Origin: Spirochaetaceae bacterium
GTDB lineage: Bacteria > Spirochaetota > Leptospiria > Leptospirales > Leptonemataceae
Length of the DNA stretch: 64,000 bases
NCBI GenBank assembly: GCA_002729885.1
Contig: PBUB01000007.1
Coordinates: 143,064-207,063, forward strand
Direction: 5' to 3'
Below, piece after piece: positions 25,678 to 34,587 of the stretch. A program made the position numbers and the translations under genes. Positions within the stretch are counted from its first letter, which is position 1, and each line of letters opens with the position of its first letter. The notes beneath the pieces were generated by a model. It had not been told where the DNA came from. It saw only the letters and a list, made by a program, of their open reading frames with translations, and searched no databases.

Positions 25678-27012
25678 TCATACCAGACCAAGCCTCCGCC
25701 CAATGTCAGATTGAAACATATTCTGCGGATCATACTTTCGCTTGATTTTCTTCCAGTCCTCCAGCTGCGAATACATGGATGCAAAGGACTGAGCGTCCAG
25801 AGTAGCATCCTTTCCGGCGTAGATGCGACCGCCTGCATCCAGCACCAGTGCATCCAGCCGCTTCAAGAAGGGGAAGAGCTTGCGCGAAATGGGAAAATCG
25901 ATGGCAAAGGTGTAACCCGGGGCAGGAAAGGAAAGATAGTCAGTTCCTTTTCCAAACTTCTTTAGCACGTTTAAGAAGGGTTTGCATCCTCCGGTACCAA
26001 TTTCTTCGAGAATCTTGCGAATTGTAAGACGAGCTCCCTCTACAGGAACTACAAACTGGTACTGGGTGAAACCTCGCTTGCCGTAACCCCGGTTCCAGTT
26101 ATTGATGGCATCCAGGGGATAGAAAAAGGAATCGTAATGGCTGAACTGACCTGCATGAGACTGAACGTAATTTATAACGCCGTTCAGGATTCTCAATGTG
26201 AGTCCATTCAACGCAAATCCTGGCATAAAGAAAGGGACGTTCAGTCCAGGCATTCCGGTAACCTTGAGTGGCTCTTTCTTGAGACTCGCAGACAGGTCTT
26301 CGATTCCGGCATGGTCGCCTGCCGTAAGCACCCCTTTACCCAGGGACTTGCCTCTGGCCAGAGGATTTACCCATGCCACGGAATAAGGAAACTCTCTGTC
26401 CTTTTCATCGATCAAGTCCAGCATCTCGTCCAGGTTACGAGCTTTGAAGGATTGTTGTTTGAAGTAGGTAGTTTCGATCTTTCTTAACTTGATTCTGGCT
26501 CGAAGGATCAATCCCAGCAAACCCAGGCCGCCAAAGTTTGCATGAAATAACTCTGAGTGCTTCTTTCTACTTGCCGTAACTACTTTGCCGCTGGCCAGAA
26601 GAATATCAAAGCTCTCAACACAGTTCTTGAAGCTACCATCCACATGATGCGCTTTTCCATGCACATCGTTTGCAATGGCCCCTCCCACGGTAACAAACTT
26701 GGTGCCCGGTGTAATCATAGGAAAGAATCCACGGGGGCCCAGAGTTTGAATGATGTCGTACAGCGCTACACCGGCCTCACATTCCAGGCTACCGGACCTT
26801 TCGTCGAATGCCAGGAATCTCTTTCGGTCCGTAAAGGGAACCACGTATCCCCGGCCATTCATAGCCTGGTCAGCATAACTTCGGCCCAGCCCTCTGGGGG
26901 TAACATCGGAGTATAAACCCAGTTCTTTCTCCAGGTTCTTTCCGCTCAGGATGGTATTTTCTTCAGATGGATACAGGCCCCATCCAGTAACTGTCGCTCT
27001 TTTTTCTATCAT
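25678..27012 (-). CDS. FAD-binding oxidoreductase, DprE1/alditol-oxidase-like
   Basis: A 444-residue VAO-fold flavoprotein from ATG 27012; the upstream GTG at 27066 would run into the divergent HAD gene start. The FAD-binding half shows 'GLGRSYADQAMNGRG', 'ITPGTKFVTVGGAIANDVHGKAHHVDGSF' and 'FGGLGLLGLILRARIKLRKIE'. The C-terminal half matches sugar/alditol oxidases ('QYQFVVPVEGA', 'GGRIYAGKDATLDAQSFASMY'). In mycobacteria, DprE1 oxidises decaprenyl-phosphoryl ribose; here the likely role is oxidation of a polyprenyl-linked or free sugar for envelope glycans. It is followed by the amidase gene. Confidence 0.82.
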   Translation of the reverse strand: MIEKRATVTGWGLYPSEENTILSGKNLEKELGLYSDVTPRGLGRSYADQAMNGRGYVVPFTDRKRFLAFDERSGSLECEAGVALYDIIQTLGPRGFFPMITPGTKFVTVGGAIANDVHGKAHHVDGSFKNCVESFDILLASGKVVTASRKKHSELFHANFGGLGLLGLILRARIKLRKIETTYFKQQSFKARNLDEMLDLIDEKDREFPYSVAWVNPLARGKSLGKGVLTAGDHAGIEDLSASLKKEPLKVTGMPGLNVPFFMPGFALNGLTLRILNGVINYVQSHAGQFSHYDSFFYPLDAINNWNRGYGKRGFTQYQFVVPVEGARLTIRKILEEIGTGGCKPFLNVLKKFGKGTDYLSFPAPGYTFAIDFPISRKLFPFLKRLDALVLDAGGRIYAGKDATLDAQSFASMYSQLEDWKKIKRKYDPQNMFQSDIGRRLGLV

Positions 27013-27067
27013 TTCAAGTAAGGACAGAAAATATTGCAGATTATTGGACGCAAAACCTTTTCGCACT

Positions 27068-27769
27068 ATGTATCAAAGCACAGCAGAACCCATCCAGGGC
27101 ATCGTTTTTGACATGGACGGATTGCTCATCGATTCCGAGCCAATCTGGCAGGACTCAGAGATCCAGGTATTTGGTGGCCATGGACTAAAACTGAGTCGCT
27201 CGGACTGCATGCAGACCATGGGCCTGCGAATCGACGAAGTAGTAGAATACTGGAAAACGCGGGTCCCGACCTTTGGGCCAGACATGCCGAATCAACGGTT
27301 AGTTGCAGAGGTACTTTCCGAAGTGAAGCAAAGGATTGAAAACTACGGTGAGCCCATGCCCGGTGCATTGGAGCTATTAAATCGATTATCCGGATCCATC
27401 CCCCTGGCCCTGGCTTCATCTTCCTATCCAGAGATTATCGATGCTGCATTGAAGCGACTGGGTGTTAAGCATCTCTTTGAAGTAATCCATTCAGCGCAAA
27501 TGGAGAAGCGAGGAAAACCGGCGCCGGATGTTTATCTAACCGCTTGCAGAATGCTCAATCTCAAAACTCAGAATTGTCTGGCACTCGAAGACAGCCCTGG
27601 CGGCGTTCAATCAGCTCTGGCAGCCGGAATGACCGTTCTTGCCGTGCCGGATGATTCGCATAAGAATCATCCGGTTATTCAGAAAGCGCATCTAAGATTG
27701 AACTCGCTTTTGGAATTTAACTGGGATGCGGATCAGCTAAAGCAGGGCCAGTGGATTTCTAACGCCTAA
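27068..27769 (+). CDS. HAD-IA phosphatase, beta-phosphoglucomutase/YniC-like
   Basis: A 233-residue HAD-IA enzyme from ATG 27068; the longer frame is antisense to the divergent oxidase gene. Motif I is 'VFDMDGLLIDSEPIWQ', the cap domain follows, motif II is 'LALASSSYPEII', motif III Lys in 'KRGKPAPDVYLTACRML', motif IV 'ALEDSPGGVQSALAAGM'. This is the pattern of 2-deoxyglucose-6-phosphatase/YniC and beta-PGM relatives acting on sugar phosphates. The two divergent starts are only 55 bases apart, so their promoters overlap. Confidence 0.88.
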   Translation: MYQSTAEPIQGIVFDMDGLLIDSEPIWQDSEIQVFGGHGLKLSRSDCMQTMGLRIDEVVEYWKTRVPTFGPDMPNQRLVAEVLSEVKQRIENYGEPMPGALELLNRLSGSIPLALASSSYPEIIDAALKRLGVKHLFEVIHSAQMEKRGKPAPDVYLTACRMLNLKTQNCLALEDSPGGVQSALAAGMTVLAVPDDSHKNHPVIQKAHLRLNSLLEFNWDADQLKQGQWISNA

Positions 27770-27813
27770 AAAAGTCTTTTCCAGAATAGCCGCTTCAGCT
27801 TTCTTACTGGAGT

Positions 27814-28248
27814 ATGAATGTAGGCCCGGTATATCAAAAGCCAGAATCCCCTGGATACGAACCAGGTCCGGAAAACACAGTCCATATTCTATATCGCGTA
27901 GAGCCAGAGACATCCTTTGAGCAAGCAGCATCCGAAACGTTTGACCTGGTGCTTCAGGCACAGAAGGAGTATCCTGGTTGGGCCAGGGTTCTATATCTGG
28001 AAATTAACGGACACACAGGAACTCAGTTCGGTTTCGATGGAGATTTCTTTGAGTTTCAGCAGGAATATTTGCAGGGCTTTCTGGGGCCCTATCTAAGCGG
28101 TCTGGATCTGCCTCTGCTTTCAGTCTTCAATCCCAGACCCCAGAAAAATGATCTACCGGACAAGATCGAAATCGATGGACCGGCCCCTGGAGGATTTCCT
28201 TTTCCCATGGGGCATTCCAGTTCAGAGGGCAAGAACCAGAATCATTGA
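27814..28248 (+). CDS. Hypothetical protein, 144 residues
   Basis: I do not recognise a family. The protein is acidic, soluble and lacks a signal or membrane segment. It has an N-terminal Pro/Tyr-rich stretch, a central alpha/beta-looking part ('ETFDLVLQAQKEYPGWARVLYLEINGH', 'DGDFFEFQQEYLQGFLGPYLSGL') and a Gly/Pro/His-rich C-terminus. TGGAG before the ATG supports translation. It follows the HAD gene by 44 bases and its end overlaps the convergent patatin gene by 7 bases. Confidence 0.65.
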   Translation: MNVGPVYQKPESPGYEPGPENTVHILYRVEPETSFEQAASETFDLVLQAQKEYPGWARVLYLEINGHTGTQFGFDGDFFEFQQEYLQGFLGPYLSGLDLPLLSVFNPRPQKNDLPDKIEIDGPAPGGFPFPMGHSSSEGKNQNH

Positions 28249-29228
28249 CGTTTTTTAAATAGTCCACCGAGCCATCGGCGAAACTTTCGCTTTTCCTCCT
28301 GCATTTTTTCGAAGGCCTTTCTTCCGGCTTCAAGACCCATGTCCACTACCTGATTCAGGACCTGCTCATTTGTAGTTACAATCTTCATGGGCAAGCTCAT
28401 GGGCGGATCTACAATTCTAATCTTTACACCAGGGGGAGGATGATTGATCACTTCCTTCGCACGGTTGTACCGAAGATGGTATTCGTGCCGAACAAACCTG
28501 GCCATGGATCGATTATAAGGAAAGGACAGAAAGCTCAGAAATCGGCCCGTGCGTCCGGTAATATAACTTCTTGGATGGTTGAGCACGACTGTGATGTCAC
28601 GATAACCGGCCTCGATCACAGCTTCTACAGGAATGGGATCCGTCACTGCACCATCGGTAAATTGCTCATCTCCTATATTACTTCTGCCCTTTGTGGCAAT
28701 GGGCAACGCAGTGGCCGCCTTCAGAAGCGGAAGTGCATTCTCTGCAGTGGCCCGAACATACTCCGGTTGGCCACTTCCCAGATTGCTGACTACTACATAT
28801 AGAGGGGTGGTTCTGGGACTATCCAGTCTCTCCTTTTTAAGTCGATAACGGCTACCAAAGAGATAATCGATGAGATAGTTCTGATCCATCACCGTCTTCT
28901 TACCCACCAACCGACGGCGGGCCAGAAATCGTCCATCGCTTAACTCATAACGCCAGACATTCAGGTTCTTAATGGTAGCTTCCAGATCATTGGGGGACTC
29001 GGTTACATAATAGGCGGCGGAGCAACTACCTGCCGATACACCCACCACCAGGTCAAATTTCCGGGAAGGGTACCATCGATTCATGGCTGCCAGCACACCA
29101 CCCGCAAAGGCCCCCCTCATTCCGCCACCTTCCACAATAAGGACCCTGTTTTTCTTCCCTCTGGCCCTGGGCAGAGTGCGGGAGACCTGGCCAAATTGTT
29201 CTTGCGACTTTCGCTTTCTTCGGGACAT
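28242..29228 (-). CDS. Patatin-like phospholipase
   Basis: A 328-residue enzyme from ATG 29228; the longer frame to 29459 overlaps the divergent gene. The patatin set is complete: oxyanion loop 'VEGGGMRGAFAGG', nucleophile elbow GVSAG in 'LVVGVSAGSCSAAYY', and the catalytic Asp in 'FTDGAVTDPIPV' (DGA). The N-terminus is basic (SRRKRKSQEQ) with no signal peptide, and the C-terminus is Lys/Arg-rich, suggesting a cytoplasmic, membrane-associated acyl hydrolase like YjjU/RssA relatives. The start is 16 bases from that of the divergent lipoprotein gene. Confidence 0.9.
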   Translation of the reverse strand: MSRRKRKSQEQFGQVSRTLPRARGKKNRVLIVEGGGMRGAFAGGVLAAMNRWYPSRKFDLVVGVSAGSCSAAYYVTESPNDLEATIKNLNVWRYELSDGRFLARRRLVGKKTVMDQNYLIDYLFGSRYRLKKERLDSPRTTPLYVVVSNLGSGQPEYVRATAENALPLLKAATALPIATKGRSNIGDEQFTDGAVTDPIPVEAVIEAGYRDITVVLNHPRSYITGRTGRFLSFLSFPYNRSMARFVRHEYHLRYNRAKEVINHPPPGVKIRIVDPPMSLPMKIVTTNEQVLNQVVDMGLEAGRKAFEKMQEEKRKFRRWLGGLFKKRQ

Positions 29229-29244
29229 GCTCCTGCCCAGCAAT

Positions 29245-30177
29245 ATGAAACGAATCGCTGTAAACAACGCTTTTTCCCCCATTCTAACTGCCCTGCTGGC
29301 AGTCCTTCTCCTCGCAGGCTGCTCCGGTAAGAAAAAAAATACTGAGCCCCATGTAGCCGAAATTGTGAGCAGCATTCTGGAAACCAGGCAAACCCTGGAA
29401 AAGGAACATTGCCCGGACGGATGCATCTTTTTGAGCTTCTGGGATTTTGATGGGACCATCCTGAAAGGAGACTGTTCCGAAGGCCTCAGTAAGGATGGAA
29501 AGGTTGTTTATCGCGGTCTGGTAGAGCTCACTATCGAGCAGGGCTTTTCCTCGAAATTCAGGCGAAATGAGGCCCATCTATTCGAAAAGGAATACCGCAG
29601 AAGAGATGAGCAGCTGGGGCATCGAAATGCGTATACCTTCCTCACTACTCAGTATGGGGGAGCCAATCCAGAGGAGATCCAGGCCTTCGCTCGAAAGCGG
29701 TTCGAAGAGGTTTACAGAAATTACTATTTTCGCAGCTCTCTGGAGATGTGGAAATCTCTGGAGGAAGCGGGTATCCAGAATCATATCATCTCTGCCAGTC
29801 CTCATTTCTTTGTACAGGCAGCGGCCGAAAGCCTGGAAACACCTCCCGAGCGTATCAACGGAGTGCGCCTCAAGATGCAGGACGGCAGGTTGCTTCCTGT
29901 GCTGGACCCACCTCTGACCTATGCGGAGGGAAAAACCCGTACGCTGGAAGCCATAGTGCAGCGCATTCAGAGCGAAAACCCAGGGCAAAGAGTCTTTGTT
30001 CTGGCTGCCTTTGGGAATAGCTACCATACCGACGGCCATTTCCTGGACTATGTAGACTCATCCACCCTCCCTGCAGGAAAAACGAAGGCCATAATGATCA
30101 ACGGTGGCGAAGCTCCGCCGGAGTATAACGGTCGTTTTGTGGAAGTGAGCCAGGACCTGACGCCGGAAGAACCATGA
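29245..30177 (+). CDS. Lipoprotein HAD phosphatase (phosphoserine phosphatase-like)
   Basis: A 310-residue HAD protein from ATG 29245. The N-terminus is an export signal ending 'VLLLAGCSG', a clear lipobox, so the enzyme is lipid-anchored outside the cytoplasm, unusual for this fold. Motif I is 'FWDFDGTILKGDCSEGL', motif II 'NHIISASPHFFVQAAAESL', with a motif III/IV region 'AEGKTRTLEAI...VLAAFGNSYHTDGHFLDY' in which the usual GDSxxD reads FGNSYHTD. It resembles the SerB/haloacid class that dephosphorylates small molecules. Substrate unknown. Confidence 0.8.
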   Translation: MKRIAVNNAFSPILTALLAVLLLAGCSGKKKNTEPHVAEIVSSILETRQTLEKEHCPDGCIFLSFWDFDGTILKGDCSEGLSKDGKVVYRGLVELTIEQGFSSKFRRNEAHLFEKEYRRRDEQLGHRNAYTFLTTQYGGANPEEIQAFARKRFEEVYRNYYFRSSLEMWKSLEEAGIQNHIISASPHFFVQAAAESLETPPERINGVRLKMQDGRLLPVLDPPLTYAEGKTRTLEAIVQRIQSENPGQRVFVLAAFGNSYHTDGHFLDYVDSSTLPAGKTKAIMINGGEAPPEYNGRFVEVSQDLTPEEP

Positions 30178-30283
30178 TTCGAACGTTGCAGTGCAAAATT
30201 CAGTGCGAAAGCGAAAATAAAAAAAATGACTTGCATCACCCTGGACAACGGTCTTAATCTAGAAAGCGACAGAGGGTAGAAAC

Positions 30284-30865
30284 ATGGTAACTGGAGAAGA
30301 AGAACCGGAAGTCAGGTCCGGAGAGCCTGATACAAACTTATACAGGGAAGTAATCTCAAATAGCGTCATCGGATGGTCGCTCTTTGTGGATACTGCCATC
30401 GAAAGTAATATATATAGTGTAGCTCGTGAGAGTTATGATCCTCAGAAGGCGGCTCGGATTGCGCTCTTTCGGCTGTATCTGGAAGGCTTCAATCCAGAGG
30501 AACGAAAGAATCTACTGGAGAAACCAGACTATTTTCTACAATATGCCTTCGGTGTAGTACGGGAGCTTTACCCTCCGCACCCCAAGAATCGCAGAACCAT
30601 CCTGCACAATCGCCTGGTATTTATGACCTCGGTAAGGCAGTTTCTGGACAGAGAACGCAGAATGTCAATGGATCGCTTCAAGGAAGCGGCTCAAATCCTT
30701 CGGGCTGCCAGCCAGATGTCACGATCAGTAGAGGAAATTGTGCGAGCCAGGGATCTCTATAGAGAATTCCAGTTTCGCATTGCAGCCCAGAGAAATGAAG
30801 AATGGCTGAATTCCTTCGAAGTTCTGCCCCTGGAACTGAAGACCCCGGATAACCAGCCAGCGTAA
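30284..30865 (+). CDS. Hypothetical helical protein, 193 residues
   Basis: I do not recognise a family. The sequence is mostly alpha-helical and rich in Arg/Glu ('ERRMSMDRFKEAAQILRAASQMSRSVEEIVRARDLY', quoted in part), with no signal peptide or membrane helix. An acidic N-terminal stretch (EEEPEVRSGEPD) precedes the helices. GAGGG stands 8 bases before the ATG, and TTGCAT-17-TTAATC upstream (30231-30259) could be its promoter. It is followed by a 279-base gap and then the hybrid kinase gene. Confidence 0.65.
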   Translation: MVTGEEEPEVRSGEPDTNLYREVISNSVIGWSLFVDTAIESNIYSVARESYDPQKAARIALFRLYLEGFNPEERKNLLEKPDYFLQYAFGVVRELYPPHPKNRRTILHNRLVFMTSVRQFLDRERRMSMDRFKEAAQILRAASQMSRSVEEIVRARDLYREFQFRIAAQRNEEWLNSFEVLPLELKTPDNQPA

Positions 30866-31144
30866 TACTAGGCAACCAGGGAAAGCTCCTTAGAGAGCGG
30901 GGACGAATCGCATCAGGCGCCAGTTCTCTGCTATGCACAGAATCGGCGGTTTTCGCGTTACCGGGCTCCTTTTGCTCCAGGCATCCCAGGTTTTGAGTAT
31001 TACCTTGCCCAGAATTCCACAGTACTATCGATAGCAGCTCGGATCCTGGCTCATCTCCTCTTTTTTCCAGTGTAACAGTCATCTTTTTAACCACCAGGGG
31101 ATCTTTTTGCCGGTTCCATCGTCCCATTGTAAGGAAGCCGAAGC

Positions 31145-33082
31145 ATGGATCAGTTACTCAGTGTAATTCCAACGGGATTTGTACGTGTGAACCTGAAAGG
31201 TGAGATCACCTTTGCCAATGAGATGGCTTGCCGCATCCTGGATCTTACCCCGGATGAACTGACCCATACCTTCTACCAGAGTACGAACTTTGGCCAGATA
31301 GGCCTGGATGGCAAACCCATGCCCCCTTCCCGTCTGCCGCTGGCCATCGCCATGACCGAAATGCGCCCTGTGAAGGACTATGTGCATGGTATCACCCATC
31401 CAAATACAAAGGAACTTAGATGGCTGTCCGTGAGTGCTGCTCCGGAAACAGACGCTGAAGGAAACCTGCTTAGTGCCGTGGCCAGCTTCACGGACATTAC
31501 CGATCGAATCAAAAAAGATCAGATCTACCGCAAAATCATTGAAAACAGCAATGATATGATCTGCTTCCATAGACCAGATGGAACCTACGAATACGTAAAT
31601 CCGGCGGCCCACAGGCTTCTTGGATACGATGTGGCCGAGCTTATCGGCCGAGACCCCTATGACCTTCTGCATCCTCAGGATGAAAAACGAATTCGCGAAA
31701 CCAGTCATGGCCAAGTATTGCATGGAATGGCCGATCCAGGCATTCGGTATCGAATAAAACGAAAGGATGGCAGCTATATCTGGCTTCAAAGTACTATCTA
31801 TCCGATTACGGATCCTGCCGGAAATGTTACAGGACTGCAGTCCATTTCCAGGGATGTAGGCCAGGATGTTCAAAGGGAGCAAGAGATCCTGCGCGCAAGA
31901 TTGCTGGCCGAAAAGGCAAACCAGGCAAAGAGCGAATTTATCGCGAATATGAGTCATGATATTCGCACTCCTATTCATGGAATTCTGGGATTGACCGAGG
32001 TTCTTCTGGAATCATGCGAAACTGATTCCCAGCAGGAAATGCTGGAAATGGTGGATCGATCAGCTCATCATCTGCTAAATATCATCAATGATTTGCTGGA
32101 TGTATCCAAACTGGAGGCAGGCGCGGTTCAGTTGCGATACAACTGGTTCTCCCTGGAAGATCTAATGCAATCCCTGCAGGCTCTCTATGCTCCAGAAGCA
32201 AGGCAGCAGGGGTTGAATCTTTCGGCCAGCCTTACAGGGCAGTGCGATGGATTTCTACTAGGCGATGAATCCAGGATAATGCAAATTCTGGGAAATCTTA
32301 TTTCCAACGCCATTCGCTACACCAGACAGGGCTCGGTGCATATAGAGCTACAATGCAGCGCCACCAGGAAAGATCACCGTACATTTACCGTCAGCGTCGA
32401 AGACACCGGTCCAGGAATTCCTCCAGCCGAACAGGAGCGGATCTTCGATCGCTTTGTGCATCTGGACATCGGTCCGGAACGGAGTAAGGGAGCGGGTCTG
32501 GGATTGGCCATCGCTCAAATGCTGCTCAAGGAAATGGGAGGCCAGATCTCTGTGGAAAGCGAACCCGGGCACGGATCCCGGTTTACGATTCAAATTGAAC
32601 TGGAACATCGCGATACCCTTCCCCCGGACAATGTCGCATCCGCAGAAGATCCGGCACGGACGGTGGTTTCTAAACCCTTAAAGATACTTCTGGCCGAGGA
32701 TGCTCCGGAAAACCGAATGCTATTGAATCGATTCCTGGAGCATACATGCTGGTTGCTGGACTTTGCCGAAGATGGCAGGGAAGCTCTGGAAAAAGCCAAC
32801 AAGAACGAATACGACATTATCCTGCTGGATATCTCCATGCCAGAGCTGGATGGACTCCAGGTCGCGAAAGAGCTAAGACGCAGATGCAATCTTTCCGAAC
32901 GAACTCTACCACCTCTAATCGCCCTGACAGCATACGGCTCCCAGGAGGATTTTGAGCGATCCAGGGAAGCGGGATTTTCCCTGCATCTTACCAAGCCGTT
33001 CAGCAAGAACAAGCTGATTCGCGCTATCGCCTCGGTCCTGGAGGGAAATGGATCCAGAGGCTATCAAGCTATTCGAAGCTAA
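31145..33082 (+). CDS. Cytoplasmic PAS-PAS hybrid histidine kinase
   Basis: A 645-residue sensor kinase without membrane segments. PAS 1 spans about residues 1-115 ('IPTGFVRVNLKGEITFANEMA') and PAS 2 about 125-240 ('ENSNDMICFHRPDGTYEYVNPAAHRLLGYD'), ending in a PAC motif. The HisKA box SHDIRTPIHGI has His at about 272. The ATPase domain has 'NLISNAIRYT' (N-box), DTGPGIP (G1) and GAGLGLAI (G2). A C-terminal receiver ('ILLAEDAPENRMLL', phosphoacceptor Asp in 'YDIILLDISMPELDG', Lys in LTKPFSKNKL) completes a hybrid kinase. An internal signal or redox/ligand bound by PAS is likely. The output partner is not adjacent; an HPt protein is expected elsewhere. Confidence 0.93.
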   Translation: MDQLLSVIPTGFVRVNLKGEITFANEMACRILDLTPDELTHTFYQSTNFGQIGLDGKPMPPSRLPLAIAMTEMRPVKDYVHGITHPNTKELRWLSVSAAPETDAEGNLLSAVASFTDITDRIKKDQIYRKIIENSNDMICFHRPDGTYEYVNPAAHRLLGYDVAELIGRDPYDLLHPQDEKRIRETSHGQVLHGMADPGIRYRIKRKDGSYIWLQSTIYPITDPAGNVTGLQSISRDVGQDVQREQEILRARLLAEKANQAKSEFIANMSHDIRTPIHGILGLTEVLLESCETDSQQEMLEMVDRSAHHLLNIINDLLDVSKLEAGAVQLRYNWFSLEDLMQSLQALYAPEARQQGLNLSASLTGQCDGFLLGDESRIMQILGNLISNAIRYTRQGSVHIELQCSATRKDHRTFTVSVEDTGPGIPPAEQERIFDRFVHLDIGPERSKGAGLGLAIAQMLLKEMGGQISVESEPGHGSRFTIQIELEHRDTLPPDNVASAEDPARTVVSKPLKILLAEDAPENRMLLNRFLEHTCWLLDFAEDGREALEKANKNEYDIILLDISMPELDGLQVAKELRRRCNLSERTLPPLIALTAYGSQEDFERSREAGFSLHLTKPFSKNKLIRAIASVLEGNGSRGYQAIRS

Positions 33083-33253
33083 ACAGCGCTGCGGAAGGAT
33101 AGTCATTGGAAAGCCAGCGAGCATTCCATGACGTTCCAGGGCATCCAATCAGCTGAAACCACTCTTCATCCCGGAATCTTTCTTAATCGGTGAAGCTCCT
33201 GTCCGCCAATGATCGTAGAGACCGAGATTCCAGGTAAGCCGGTGCAACAAACA

Positions 33254-33287
33254 TGGTCCCCGAGCATACGCATACGCTCGCGGACCA
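33254..33287. other. Imperfect inverted repeat between convergent genes
   Basis: TGGTCC-C-CGAGC pairs with GCTCG-C-GGACCA around a 10-base loop. It lies between the stops of the hybrid kinase (plus) and the thioredoxin-like gene (minus). Without a T-tract it is at best a weak bidirectional terminator or an mRNA 3'-end stabiliser. Confidence 0.45.
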
Positions 33288-33322
33288 ATCAGTGGCTTTC
33301 GCTTTCTGCTTTCGGTTCTGAA

Positions 33323-34450
33323 CTAATTCCCGACTTTAAAGGCAGGAACCCAGCTGGATCCGTTATGGATATAGCCCTGTCCCCCTTTTAAGGGAACGGC
33401 AAGGAATTCATCCCGGGAAGGATGCTTCAGAATAATGTATTTCTCGTCCCTTCTGGCTTCCTGGTACTTCTGCTTTCCAGTAAGAGAGGACTCCAGCACC
33501 CAGTCAGTTCCTTCCTTATAGAATTTTGCCTGGATACTGGCTGCGTAACTATCATTGCCAATAATATCCGGAGCATCGGTATCTGTATCTTCGCCGGTAG
33601 TGGCAAAGGGCGCCAGAGCGCTCAAAAAGCTGTTTTCCTGACGACCAATACCGCCATCTTTGATGATCTTACCAGAAGGATCCGCCACCTTCATAGTGGG
33701 ATAGCCACTGAACTGAAACTTGCTCTTATCTGGATTGGTATCCAGTATTCGTAAAGCCACGAATCCAGAATTCAATGCTTCGGCCACGGAACTTTTGGAA
33801 AAAACATCCCTTTCCAGATAGCGACAGTATCCACACCAGTCCGGAGCTGTGATGACTACGAAAACATTTTTTCCGGACGACTTGGCCTTCTTGAACGCTT
33901 CATCGTATGAAGTTACCCAGTTAATGCTGGAGGTTGACCGGAAAGTAACGCTTTGCTTTTTTCCAGTAACTTTGATTCGCAGTAGTTTTTTGAATTCCTG
34001 GGGTTTGTAGCATATATTCGTTTTGGAATTACACATCTGACTTTTGATTATCAGAGGAACGGCGTAGGTTCGAGCACCGGATTCTCGGCCCTTCTGCTCA
34101 AAAATGGTAAGCTTGTAACTGCCAGAAGTTTGATTTCTTCCCTTGCCCCGAAGAATGTAATCAGTGTCGTATTTTTCGCCTTCAGGAGCGCTTTCGATTT
34201 CCACTCCAAATCCCTGATCCTCGGGAATACTGAAGGAAGTGACGATGTTGAAACTCATGGAAGTGGCGTGACGCAAATAGATGTGATGCCCCTCGGGTAG
34301 CTTCAAATCCAGGTTTATGGTGCTGCTTCCGCCAGGAGCGATTTCCATATTTCCAGATCTGGCTTCCAGTTCAAAATCTGTCGGTAGTTGCTGAGCGGCC
34401 AGGCCGGATGTCATCAGCATTACGAGAACCAGGACGATTTTACTTTTCAT
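33323..34450 (-). CDS. Periplasmic DsbD-alpha/thioredoxin fusion protein without the membrane domain
   Basis: A 375-residue exported protein (signal 'MKSKIVLVLVMLMTSGLAAQ'). Residues ~25-165 look like the N-terminal Ig-like domain of DsbD, including the paired cysteines of 'CNSKTNICYKPQEF'. Residues ~180-285 are a thioredoxin fold with active-site CGYC in 'TAPDWCGYCRYLERDVF' and cis-Pro in 'GYPTMKV'. The ~85-residue C-terminus is beta-rich and unknown. The eight-helix electron-transfer domain of DsbD is absent, so reducing power would have to come from another protein. It may be a periplasmic disulphide reductase. Confidence 0.8.
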   Translation of the reverse strand: MKSKIVLVLVMLMTSGLAAQQLPTDFELEARSGNMEIAPGGSSTINLDLKLPEGHHIYLRHATSMSFNIVTSFSIPEDQGFGVEIESAPEGEKYDTDYILRGKGRNQTSGSYKLTIFEQKGRESGARTYAVPLIIKSQMCNSKTNICYKPQEFKKLLRIKVTGKKQSVTFRSTSSINWVTSYDEAFKKAKSSGKNVFVVITAPDWCGYCRYLERDVFSKSSVAEALNSGFVALRILDTNPDKSKFQFSGYPTMKVADPSGKIIKDGGIGRQENSFLSALAPFATTGEDTDTDAPDIIGNDSYAASIQAKFYKEGTDWVLESSLTGKQKYQEARRDEKYIILKHPSRDEFLAVPLKGGQGYIHNGSSWVPAFKVGN

Positions 34451-34587
34451 TTAGTTTTCCCCTTCAGTCGAATGTGAGCTAAACCCTGTATGGCCTACAC
34501 TCTTTCGCTTTGTTTGAGCCACTACCTGGACGAATCTGTTTTCCGTCCCAGGCAACCCGATCTCAGCGAACCCTAGATTGGACGAAA

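Noticed and set aside
31154..31978. 274-codon minus-strand frame opposite the hybrid kinase
   Set aside because: Entirely antisense to the PAS domains; no protein-like features.
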